Source: Magnaporthiopsis rhizophila
Lineage: Eukaryota > Ascomycota > Sordariomycetes > Magnaporthales > Magnaporthaceae
Length of the DNA stretch: 64,000 nucleotides
Direction of reading: 5' to 3'
Assembly (NCBI GenBank): GCA_003049465.1
Contig: PYSS01000020.1
Location: forward strand, 124,001-188,000
This document shows positions 10,814 through 21,051 of the stretch, piece by piece (position 1 is the first letter of the stretch; every line of letters starts with the position of its first letter). The notes beneath the pieces were generated by a model that saw nothing but the letters and a program-made list of their open reading frames with translations, did no database searches and was not told where the DNA came from. A program made the translations under genes and the position numbers.

Positions 10814-12660
10814 TTACAAAGTGACGCCGCGGACCACACCCTCAAGTCCCCCAACAGCGTCCTCGGGGCTCCTGCCGTCGCGGTACTGCCATAGGCGACA
10901 AAGGTGCTTCACCTTGACGATGTGCTTCAGCGTCCCCGCCCTGCTGAGGACGGGACTGGTGCTCAGCAACGTCACCTCGCCGGCGACGCCCCCCGCCAAA
11001 TCGGCGACGGCGCCCGTGCCCGCGGCCGCGGCCGTGGCGGGGGGAAGCTGGTCAACCTCTTCTTCTTTTCCCCTCCCCCTGCGCTCAGCCAGGGCAGCCG
11101 CAGCAGAGCCGAACCAGGACGACTCGTACGCGTTGTGCACCTCGGAGCACTCGTCGCCCGCGGCGCCGACAACGACCTCGCTGTCCATAAAGTCGTTTTG
11201 GCCCTCTTCGGGGCCGGCCTCGAGGCAGGCAGAGAAGCCGCCAGGGGCGGAGTCGTCGGCTTTCAGCGGGAACATGCCGTCGAGGTAGTGATGGCAGAAC
11301 TGGTGGCCTCCGCGCTCCGACGAGCGGGCAAAGACGCGGCCGATGAAGCGCGGCATCGAGGGAGAGGCAACGGCCGACGTGGCGAAGTGCAGAACGCCCC
11401 ACAGGGCCACGAAGTCGGTCGTGTGCGCAAAGTGCTCGACGTGCCCGATGACGCGGTCCGATACCGCCGAGGGCTGGGATGACGAGGCCTCGCGGGTGAG
11501 GCGCGCCACGCGGGCTGTTCCCTGGTTTTCCCGTTCAGAATAGCCGTTTGCGACAGCGCCCTTGGCAGCAGCACCTTTGGTGCCATTCGCTGCTGCGGTG
11601 CCAGTGCTTTCCTCAGAGCCAATGTGACGGTGAGGGTTATTAAAGTGATTTGCCGCGTTGCCAAAAGTATACACCTTTGAAAGTCGTGGGTCAGTTAATT
11701 TCCTTTTTTTTTTTTCTTCTACGCATCTTGGTAGACGCAGAGCCTCACGGAAACATACTTCGAGCTTGGCAAGGAGATCCTGAGGAAGCTCCTGGAGAAG
11801 CCAGTCGAGCACCATGCCACCCTCGATGCCACCCTGCGAGTGCAGAATAAGGATCACTTTGGAAAACTGCGGGTCGTACAGCTTTTCTTTGACTATCCTG
11901 TAGCAAAGGCGGACATCGCCCGTGGCATAGCCAAAGGTGCGCTGGATTAGACACTCGACGACGTCGAACAGAATGCCGTCACTAGAAGCAAGCCTGATGT
12001 TAGTTAAAAAAAAAAAAAGCTTAAGGAGTGCGTAGATTTCTCACGTTTTGTTATGGATACCAAGTATGGGCCTCTTGAACGTGAGGGCCAGCCTGTTAAG
12101 GTTGTTCTGCAGCCAGTGTTGTCTAGACAGATTGGGTTGTCTACTGTTAGACTTGCACAAACGGGAGAGGTTCTACACAATGCTCACCCGGCTGCAACAC
12201 CGTTCAGAAAGATCCACTGCTCGTGGGCGTGCTTGTCGAGTTTTGGAGCATACTCGTCGGCAGACCAGTACGTTTCCTCCTTCCCGTTGAGCAGCTTGCA
12301 TATCAAAGTGTTGAGGAGCAGATATGCCCCTATGGCCAGGGCCGAGATCCAGCCGGGGAAGATGGCGACAACGGGCAGGAGCAGGATGAAGGCCAGCTGC
12401 AAGATGCACAACAAGACGTGGATGGCGATGCAGAATGCATTCTGGCGCGTCGGCGCGAGCTCGCTCATGGGGCCCGACAGGGGCTTGTTGGCGGGCAGCA
12501 GGACGTAGGGGATGGCCCAAAAGAAGCGGAAGAAGTAGTACACGTCGTAGCCCAGCAGCCGCCATGGCAGATCCGTGTAAGAGTAGTTGATGACGGATCT
12601 GCCTCCGGCCTGGGAGCAGAATTCCGTCTTTGCTGGCGTCTTAGGGGCGGGGGCAGGCAT
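10814..12660 (-). CDS. Membrane-anchored alpha/beta hydrolase (lipase-like), fungal family
   Basis: Four exons on the minus strand, 12660-12188, 12122-12045, 11993-11759 and 11674-10814, join in phase to 548 residues. Donors are GTGAGC, GTGAGA and GTATGT; the last intron has branch point ACTGAC and an AAG acceptor. The N-terminal third has a hydrophobic double span (about residues 74-121) suggesting a membrane anchor. The C-terminal two thirds hold the nucleophile elbow HSQGG (about 234-238, Ser about 235) followed by VYTFGNAANHFNNP, HVEHFAHTTDFVALWG (about 335-350) and a SSERGGHQFCHHYLDGMF block (about 380-398) that supplies candidate catalytic Asp and His. This layout is a conserved filamentous-fungal protein family without an assigned substrate; esterase or lipase activity is inferred from the elbow only. 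The Ala/Gly/Glu-rich C-terminal 110 residues are low complexity. Confidence 0.85.
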
Positions 12661-13503
12661 CGTGGATTGAGTGGGTTCAGGTGAAACAGACAGAAGAAAG
12701 ATAGATGCTCGCTGGAACAGGATGCCTGTGAGACGTTGCGCGACGATGCTGCACTACTAGCTGAGCCTGCAATGATAATACTATGAGACAAAAGGAAATC
12801 GCCAGAAGACAAGGCTGGCAGGGTGTGGGCTCCATTTTGACCAGCTCAACCCGGGTTCGATGCAGTCAGGCTTGGCCCAGGGCTCTCTCTCGTATGGAGG
12901 ACCCAAGACCCGCCCGCCTGAGCCATTCAGCTGCGGCGGGCCCGCCTCCAAGGCAACAGCAAGAGAAGCGTGCTGACCGGGGCACTAAGCCCGAGGCGCA
13001 GGCAGCAGATCGGGACGGACGACGGGTGCTGAGGCGGTGCGGTTGGGTCAGGCGGCTCCTTCGTCGCTGGCAGTTGGCGCCGCCCTTTTGCTTGGGTGTT
13101 TTGGGCATGTGGTGCTGCATGTCTGGCTGGATTCTTGTTCGGGTGGGCTGTGGGGGTGCCGTATTGCCGTTTAGAGGGGCGGTCATGCTGGACGATGATG
13201 CAATGCCACCTCGAAGCCGCTGGCGCCGGCTGCCCTACGCCTGTGGTCAGCCGGCAAGATGCCGTCTGACTGCGGGGCAGACGAGAAAGGGGAAGGAATG
13301 GTTGGCGTGCCTTCCATGAAATGACGTTGGATAAGTAAACCGTCCAGTCACTGTGCAGTATTGATAGGTGTAATTTTCAGCCCAATCTTTGTCAGCCTAT
13401 CGCGAAATCCATCGTTAATTCAATTACTGGTTGTCTCGTTCAATTCAGCCAAAACCCACGCCAAACGACCAAGGCCAACTAGACCCAGACCCTTCACCGG
13501 ACT
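12661..13503. other. Intergenic between hydrolase and dehalogenase
   Basis: About 840 bp upstream of the hydrolase and downstream of the haloacid dehalogenase gene, both on the minus strand. Expected to hold the hydrolase promoter. No supported gene; an open frame on the plus strand has no family features. Confidence 0.6.
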
Positions 13504-14322
13504 TCAATAGTGCCCGCCCGAGTGGTTCATGATCTCAATGACGGCCCGGTCGACGCCCGACGCGATCACGGACGGCTTGATGCCGCCAATGACGTCGCCC
13601 AGCCGATCCGTCCAGCCGCCTCCCTTGCGGTCGACAAAGGCCGCCTGCAGGCCCCTGGCCCTCGCCCCGACCACGTCCCAGGCGTTGGCCGACACGAGCC
13701 AGACCTCCTCCTCGCGGCCCTCGTGGCCCGTCTCGCGCACCAGGTGGTCGTAGACGCGCCCGTCGGGCTTGAAGGCCTGCACCTCCTCGACGCTGATCTC
13801 GCCCTTGAACAGCTTTGCGTACTTGCCCAGCGTCGGCGAGCTGGCCACCGACGCGTGGATCATGGCGCTCGGCCCGTTGGAGAATATATAGCAGTCCACT
13901 TGGTCCTGCACCGCTTCGAGCGCGTCTAGCGCGCACTGCACCTCGGGGAACAGGTTCAGCGCGTCGTAGTCCCGCATCAGCTCCACGACGTGCTCCGGCC
14001 GCAGCGTCAGCTTGGCCTCGTCTGCCGCCTGCTGCAGCGCCGCCTCGGTGATGTCGCGGAAGCTACGGTAGATGCCTGCGTTGTGTTGTTTATTTCGCCG
14101 CGTCAGCACCACGTCCGGTCGAGTAAAGGGCCGAGGACGCTATGACCTACCCATGGCGTTGATTCTCCAGCTGTATTCCAGCTGGTACTGGCGCCATACC
14201 CTTGCCACCTCGTGCGCCTTCTTATCGTCACCGCATATCTTGCCCAGGTGCGTCGCCATGGACTCGGTCGCCAGCAGCGTCCCGTAGAGGTCAAAGGCAA
14301 TGGCGATCTTGGGTTCCGACAT
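13504..14322 (-). CDS. (S)-2-haloacid dehalogenase, type II (HAD superfamily)
   Basis: Two exons, 14322-14151 and 14075-13504, with a 75-bp intron (donor GTAGGT, branch CTGAC, acceptor CAG), give 247 residues, the usual size for L-2-haloacid dehalogenases. HAD motif I is FDLYGTL with nucleophile Asp11 and Thr15; motif II is SNGP with Ser123; motif III lysine is Lys160 in FKPDGRVY; the distal motif is SANAWDVVGA with Asp191. The FD-x-YGTL and SNA-x-D-x-xGA signatures separate type II haloacid dehalogenases from other HAD phosphatases. The enzyme hydrolyses short 2-haloalkanoates to hydroxyacids in bacteria; the physiological substrate in fungi is unknown. Expected to be cytosolic, as no signal peptide or membrane span is seen. 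Confidence 0.92.
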
Positions 14323-14842
14323 GGTTGCTTCTTGTCTGGCTGTGCTCTAGTTTGGGCTTGCTGGGATCACGGAGCCTCTCCGGCTGTGACTCACGACGGG
14401 CTGGGCTGGCTAGGCTGGATTGGTCCTGATTTTGTATCCCTTTCCTCGTTCGATCTTGTTCGTCTCGCGTCGCCGACGCAGTCACTCGTCTGAAAGCGCG
14501 CTGCGGCTGAGAACACGACGATTCAATGGTTCATCACCATGTGCTGGTAAAGGTAGGCGGCTAGGTACCAGGTAGATAACTGGCGTGGAAGTGTTGCCGT
14601 ACGCCTCCATTCAATGCTATTATAAAGCGGCAGGAGGGACACCTCCAGCTTCCGCCATACTGACAAGCTCCAGCGTCAATACCCTGTCATTTCCGGCTGA
14701 CTGCATAATCACAACTGCCTGCCTCCGAACCCCGCTCCGCGAGACACGCCCCTGGACATTCACCGGCAGCCCGATATCCCCACTCTCTCCCGAGATAATC
14801 GATTCCATTCCATCGGCTGCCTAGTAGTACCTAGGTATCAGT
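14323..14842. promoter_or_regulatory. Divergent promoter region, dehalogenase / HNH protein
   Basis: 520 bp between two genes transcribed away from each other. Contains a CCTAGGTA motif just upstream of the HNH gene start and a GCTAGGTACC motif near 14560. No defined factor-binding site can be named. Confidence 0.5.
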
Positions 14843-15766
14843 ATGGCCGCCACGCTCGACGAGATCGGCCAAGAAAGCACCGCCAACTTCGAGCTCTTTA
14901 GAGACTGCCTCTCAGCCGTGCTCGTCGAGCGTCTCTCACCGTCGCCGAGCAAGAAGTCACTGAGGAAGGCCAGACCCAGGCGTCGCGGCCCCCCGCCAAA
15001 GTCTAACGCCACTAGCTCGCAGGGCCGCAGCCCCGAGGAGTCTGTGGGTGCGGGGTCGGTTGCGCTAGCGACGGCAACGCCCCTGTCCGTCCCCGATGGA
15101 GGCAGACTAGGCGGTGATGACACTGCCGCCGCCGCCGAAGAGCTTGGCGAATTTATCGATTACATCGCCGCCGCCTCTTTCGCGTCCCTCCCGGAGGATC
15201 TTCGCTCGCTCAGCCATCGGGGGTGGACCGAGGACTCGGCCCTAAGCGCTAGATATCCGCTGCCCCTGACGGGCGGGTCTCTGTCCAACGTTCTACCGTG
15301 CGCCATCGATCCGCACGTGGTCGACTCGCTGCAGGCGTACGGCGTCCTATCTCTATCTCCATCTTGTGACTCCCCAGATCCGTCGTTGTCAATTTCGGCG
15401 GCGGAGGACCTCCTAGCCCCTGTCCTGAACGCCTACATCGACGGCGCCACAGCGCCTCCTCCGCCACGCGTTGCTCGTGGTGCCGCCGAGGCCTGCGAGA
15501 TCTGCGGGCGAGACTGGATCAACCTGTCGTACCACCACCTGATCCCGCGCATGGTGCACGAAAAGGTCGTGCGCCGCGGCTGGCACCGCGAGGACGAACT
15601 GCAGAACGTCGCGTGGCTCTGCGGCGCCTGCCACCGCGCCGTCCACCGCTTCGCCAACCACGAGGATCTCGCGCGCCACTACTACACCGTTGAGAAGCTG
15701 CTGGCCCAGGACGAGATAGCGGCCTTTGCCCGGTGGGTCGGTAGGTTGCGCTGGAAGAAAAAGTAG
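14843..15766 (+). CDS. HNH-domain zinc-binding protein
   Basis: Single-exon gene, 307 residues, ATG in a good context (CAGTATGGCC). The C-terminal third carries CEICG (Cys218, Cys221), then YHHLIPRMVHEKVVRRGWH with the HH pair, then WLCGACHRAVHRF with the second CxxC about 40 residues later. This is the HNH fold with structural zinc as found in a widespread group of fungal proteins. The N-terminal 200 residues are Ser/Pro/Ala-rich and unlike anything I recognise. Possible nuclease activity follows from the fold only; many fungal members are of unknown function. No signal peptide is seen, so nuclear or cytosolic location is likely. Confidence 0.85.
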   Translation: MAATLDEIGQESTANFELFRDCLSAVLVERLSPSPSKKSLRKARPRRRGPPPKSNATSSQGRSPEESVGAGSVALATATPLSVPDGGRLGGDDTAAAAEELGEFIDYIAAASFASLPEDLRSLSHRGWTEDSALSARYPLPLTGGSLSNVLPCAIDPHVVDSLQAYGVLSLSPSCDSPDPSLSISAAEDLLAPVLNAYIDGATAPPPPRVARGAAEACEICGRDWINLSYHHLIPRMVHEKVVRRGWHREDELQNVAWLCGACHRAVHRFANHEDLARHYYTVEKLLAQDEIAAFARWVGRLRWKKK

Positions 15767-16209
15767 GCGGTCAGCCTCGTAGGGGGGATGTTTTTATATC
15801 CTGTGCCGGTCCGGCGTTCTCGGGACTGCACTAGCCGTTGTACTAGCCGTTGAGCACTCTCCGAAAGCCGCCAACGCTACTGAGATTTACACCGAGCACA
15901 CCACGTGTTTGGCTATATCGGAAAGAGGGCGGCCAACAATACCACGATTCTAACGGTTGTCGAAAGGGTTGTAAAAGGGGAAGGTAGAAGAGAAGAAAGA
16001 AAGGAAATAAGGCTGCCCTCCCGTAGCGGCTAATGAAGCCAGCCGCCTTGGCCGTCCAAGCACAAAAGAAAAAAAAAGGATAAAAGAATGGAAAGTAAAA
16101 CTGTTAATACACACAGCCAGCCGGCTGAGCCTCGATTCGCCCAACGGATGCTTCCCTCCCTTGAGGGCATTTCTCGGACAACATGCCACTCCATTTTCCC
16201 ACCGTCTGA
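15767..16209. other. Convergent intergenic region
   Basis: About 440 bp between the 3' ends of the HNH gene and the GPI-anchored protein gene. It contains a short direct repeat (ACTAGCCGTTG twice near 15830-15850) and A-rich 3' UTR-like sequence. No gene seen. Confidence 0.6.
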
Positions 16210-19200
16210 TCACGTGTACAAGATATACACCACGCCAAGCGCAGCAGCCACAACAGCGAGCAGCATGCCGTCGACGCCCTTGGCAGCCGCGCTGACCGTC
16301 CGGGGGGCACTGCCGCCGCCGCCGCCACCGCCATCGTGCTGGTTCTGCTCCTTACGCGGCGGCGGCGCGGGGCAGAGGCGGAGGGGCGATGGGCACCGTC
16401 GTCGGCGGCGCAACCGGGTCCAGGGGTGGGATGGCCGTCGCCGTGGGTTTGTACACTGTTGTGCTGCGAGTGGACGTCTGGATATTTATTGGTAAGGGGG
16501 TTAGCTAACTAGTGCCTTTTGCCTTTTTGCATGATCTTGACGTAACAAAGGTAAGACAACGGGGGAAAGGAAGGAAGGGCTCGCGACTCACCACCGTCAC
16601 CGTGGGGGTCACCCCCGGCAGGTACGTGCTGCTGATCAGGCACGCGTAGCACGGGGTTGCGGACAGGGTCGCGCAGAAGGAGGTTCGGACGGTCGACGCC
16701 TGGTCCGGGAGGGTTTTGGTGACTGTTTGGAGAAGGGTGGGTGGTTAGATGCTGTACAAAGGAAGTTGATGGATGGATGGATGGAAAGATAATAGTTGGG
16801 CAAGGGAGAAAGCTCACTGGTGCTGCCCTCGGGACAGATCTCAATCACGATGACGACATAGACAAACTCCACGGCGACGAACTTGTCGCACGGCCCGTCG
16901 TTGTTGTCGTAGGGAATGGGAGTCAGCGGCGGCAGGGTGTCTGGGATGGTTGTCGAGGGCCCTGTCGGCCACGACGGGGCTGGCGAGGTCACCAGCGTCG
17001 TCATGCTCCAGTCGTCTGTGGTGGTTGTGCGAGACGTGGAGGTGGTCGGCGGCGAAGGCAGCGGTGTGTCGATGTCGGTGCCCGGCGTCGATGATGGTCC
17101 TGTCGTGGTTGTCTCGGCCGGAGAGGTCCAAGCCGCCGTCGTCGTTGGTGGCGGTGACATGTCGTCCGTGTGTGACATGGAGGAGCCGTAGGGACATGGT
17201 GTCGACATTGACCCTGACGGGTGAGTCCATTCCTTGGTGCTGCTGGGGTGGTAGGTCGTGTCTGGCGTGACCGTGGTGGAGACGGCATCCGTGCCTGAGG
17301 TTAGGGTGATCCAGGTGCTCGGGCTTGTCGTCAGTGTCGTGGTTGAAGTCGAGCTCGCCGTGGACGTCGTGGTTGAGGTATCACTGGTTCCTGGTTCTAC
17401 ATCCGAGCGGGACGTGGTCGGCGGCCGTGTCGACGACCCGGTGGACGTTGGGGAAGGAGTGAGGGTGCCAGACGATCCGGTGGATTCTGTGGAAGAAGTG
17501 AGAATATCCGATGACCCGGTGGACGTTGTCGAAGAACTGAGAGTGCCCGACGGCCCGTACGGAGTCTCCGTCGAGACGGTCGATATGGTCCACCTGGAAG
17601 CCGTGCCGGAGCTGGCTGTCATAGTACCGGATGTGCCTCCGCTCGAGACTGAGGGCCATGACAGCTGAGAAGTGACCCCTGCGCTCGTAGCTCTCGTGCT
17701 CGTCAGCGTCGTCAGGCTGGAGGTGCCGGATGTTCCACCGGAAGCAGTAGAAGAGCTGTCCGTGCTGGCGGCGCTAGAAGTCGCCAGGGTAGTGGCTGAC
17801 GTGGAAGTCAAAACGGTCGTCGACGACGAAACAAGGACCGATGACGACACGGACGTGTAGGTCGTCACTACCTTAGAGGACGATACGAGTGTGGACGAGG
17901 AGACGATTGTGGAGGCGACGACTGACGTGCTGTTCCCAAAGCTTGGGGTTGCAGAAGTGTCAGTCGTTGACGACGGCTCGGTAGTGGCTGTAGAGCCTGT
18001 CGCCGAGCTGCCGCCAGACGTGGTTACTTCTGTAGAAGTGGAGATGGACACGGCTGTCGAGGTCGACGTTGAGGTTGAGTTTGCTGGCAGCGTGCTTGAC
18101 GCTGAGCCACCAAGCGTCGACGTTCCTCCACTCGTGGAGTCGGCGGTAGTGAGAGTAACGTTGGCGGAAGGCGCCACGGTGGTTTCTGTGGACGTTCCCG
18201 TGGTGGTCGCGGTAGACTCGGCAGTGCTGTTGGACCAGCTTTGGGGCTTGGATGTGGTGGAGTTGACGGGCACCGCAGTCGGCACGGCTGTGCTCACTGT
18301 AACGTTATAGGTGGAGGTGAACGACGTCGCGGTGGTAACCAGGGACGTCCCGGTGCTCGTTCCAACCGACACGCTGGCGTAGGTTGTAAGGTTGGCTGAA
18401 GAGGCGCCTCCAGTGCCGCCGCTCAGGCTCGAGGTGGAGCCTCCAGTGCTGGTGGTGTTGGGGTATGGCGTCGTGATAGTGGTCAAGCCTGTGGAGGAGG
18501 AGGAGGAGGCGATGGAGGTGGAGGAGTTTCCAGGGACAGAAGGAGTGGACGTGACAGAAGAGACCGGCGGCGAAGGGGTCACGACAATAGTAATAACCGA
18601 CGTGATGATAGAGTTTGGATTGTACGTAACCAGAGTCGTGATCGTCGAGCTGTAGGGAGTAGTAGGAGCCGGAGAGCCCGGAGGGATGACGGTGGTCAAG
18701 AGGCTGGTCGTGGATGACGTCGGGTTCAGAGAAACAACGGTGGTGATGACGGACGTGACGGCCGAGACCGGGACTGTCAGCGTCTGTGGCGCGGACGTTG
18801 TGTTTGACCCTGTCGTTGGGACTGAAGAGTTCACCGAGGAGAGCGGCACCGAGGAGTCCACCGAGGAGGACGGCAACGAAACAGGATAAGTGGTGGTAAT
18901 GAGCTGCGTCGACGACGAGGTCGGGTCGATGCCGACAACTGACGTGATGATCGATGTCACGACAGAGGCACCGGGCGACGTTTGGGAATCAGAAGGGAAT
19001 ATGGTCGTGAGGAACGTGCTGACCGACGGGTTGGGGCCAGGGGATACAGTAGACGTGACCACAGAAGTCACGCCAGACGAAGGAATCGACGATTCTCCGG
19101 CCGACGACGATGTTCCAACCGACGACGATTCTCTAGCAGACGACGACACCGAGGGCGGCCCCGTGCCGGACGCCGTGCCAGGGCTTGACGGCCCTCCGGA

Positions 19201-21051
19201 TCCACCAGACGCAGAGGAACTTGCCGGCACGACTGTGGTGACGAGGATTGTCGACGACGACGTGGGGTCCACGGACACGATCGAGGTCAAGACAACGGTG
19301 ATGACAGATGGCTGGCCAGGCGGCGTTGTTTCCACAGAGCTTGGCCCTGAAGTCGGCGAGATGGATGGGTCGGATGACGTCGACAAAGGCACGGGGACGC
19401 TGGTGGTGATCAGTGTGGTAGACGAAGACGTCGAGTCGATGGACACGATGGACGTGATGACGGATACCACGATCGAAACCAGTGGGCTGCCGGCTGGTGG
19501 ATTCGTGGTGGTACCTGAGGGCAAGAGCGATGTCGAGTTCCAGCCAAGACCAGACGATGAGGCTGACGACAGAGATGGGGAACTGCTGACCCCCGAGGTT
19601 TCGGTTGGAACGCCCGGTGTCACCGTCAGAGATACCAGGGAGGTTATGATGGTGGACGATGATGAGGTAGGGTTAATGGATACGACCGAGGTCACGACTA
19701 TGGTAGAGACAACGACGGAAAACGGCGGCACAGGGCCAGTGGGAGTGAGGTTGGACGTCAGGTCACCAGTCGAGGTGGTTGTCGTGGTGCTAGGCAGGGT
19801 CGCCGTCGTCGCCGTCGAATTCAGGAAGCCCGTGGCTGACGTGGTGCCGTTCACGGGGATGCTGGTGTTGGTCGGGAAAGGAGCGGCCGTCGACGAGGGT
19901 GGCGCGATACCGGTGCTAGAAGTAGAGATGGCTGCTGCGTCAGTTTCAAGGCTACGCTCATATGCTCAGACAGGTTCAACAGAGAGTCAACACACCTAGA
20001 GTTTGTGAGCACGGCAGAACCCGTGGGCAAGGTCGGACTGCTACTGAACAGGGTCGACGACGAGCCGCTCGTGGTGGACGAGCTCGTCGTGGTGTTGGCT
20101 GCACAGGTCCCGTTGCCCACGACGCCGAACAGGCACTTGCACGAGGTGGTGCAGAGCGTGCCGTTGTGGCCGTTGGACGGCCCGCTGTCGCACTCCTCGC
20201 CGAACGCGGGCTCCCAGACGCCGTTGCCGCATCCCGCGGGCGTGGCGCCGCTGGTGATGACGTAGGCGACGCCTGAGGTGCCGTCGGCAAAGGTGCGGTT
20301 GCCGGTGCCCTTGGCGCCCTGGGCGATGGCGAGGGGCTCGAAGCCGCCGGTACCGTTCATGGGGTAGGCGGAGAAGACCTCGTGCACGCTGCAGGACCAG
20401 TTACTCAGGGCCGTGTCGTTGACGCCGCGCAGGGCGCTCGAGTTGGCCACCAGGTGCGCGTCGTTGTAGCACTCGAGGTTGCCGCGCACCTCGAAATGGC
20501 CCAGCCCGGACAGCTCTTCGACCGTTGCGCTCACCGAGTCCTGGTAGTAGCACGACAGGCAGTAGTACAGTCCGGTGCCGTTGCCCGCCGCAGCGAAGGA
20601 CACGCCGCCCTCGATGAGCGACGCCGCCCCCGGCTGGATCGGCGGCACTGTAGCGTGGTAGCCGGGATCCGTGCCGATGAGGATAATGTTGCCCGTCACG
20701 GCCGGAGACCAGGCCGCCTTGGTGTCGTCGAGGAACTTGACCTGCTCCAGCGACCCGCAGTTGGGGTCCGGGACGACGATGGCCTTGTACTCGGCAAAGT
20801 CCTCCGTCGTGTAGGAGCGCCACTCGGCGTCACTGATGCTCACGGCTTTATAAAGGGGTCAGAACGCATTAGCACTTCAAGTCCCGCAGTCTGAAGCAAG
20901 AGCGGGGGTGATCGGTGGTCCTCTTACGGTTGAGCCCCAGGCGTTCGGCCTGTTTCCATTCTTCATACTTCATCTCTCCATAGAACAAGACTTGGGGCTG
21001 CACCAGGTGAGCCAGGCTGGAAACCAGCCACAGGTTGGTGAGAGAGCGCAT
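16210..21051 (-). CDS. Large Ser/Thr-rich GPI-anchored cell-wall protein (adhesin-like)
   Basis: Six exons, 21051-20928, 20845-19996, 19951-16818, 16722-16592, 16477-16356 and 16309-16210, join in phase to 1486 residues. A signal peptide (MRSLTNLWLVSSLAHL) leads into an N-terminal domain of about 320 residues with regions such as SDAEWRSYTTEDFAEY, PDPNCG and SCSVHEVFSAYP, ending in a Cys-rich motif CGNGVWEPAFGEECDSG resembling the DUF4215-type disulfide repeat. About 1000 residues of Ser/Thr/Val follow, with recurring VTSIVSIDPTSSST-like units in the first part (roughly 18.55-19.8 kb). A second small Cys-containing segment (exons 4-5) and a C-terminal hydrophobic tail (GMLLAVVAAALGVVYILYT) indicate GPI attachment. 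Introns of 44 and 46 bp are very short; the 46-bp one (16310-16355) lacks a clear branch point but is needed to reach the GPI tail. Without it translation ends about ten bases downstream of the donor and the protein would lack an anchor. Such proteins coat the hyphal wall and may mediate adhesion. Confidence 0.85.

Noticed and set aside
18890..19999. 369-codon and other long open frames on the plus strand opposite the GPI-protein gene
   Set aside because: Antisense shadow of the Ser/Thr/Val repeats; composition mirrors the coding strand.
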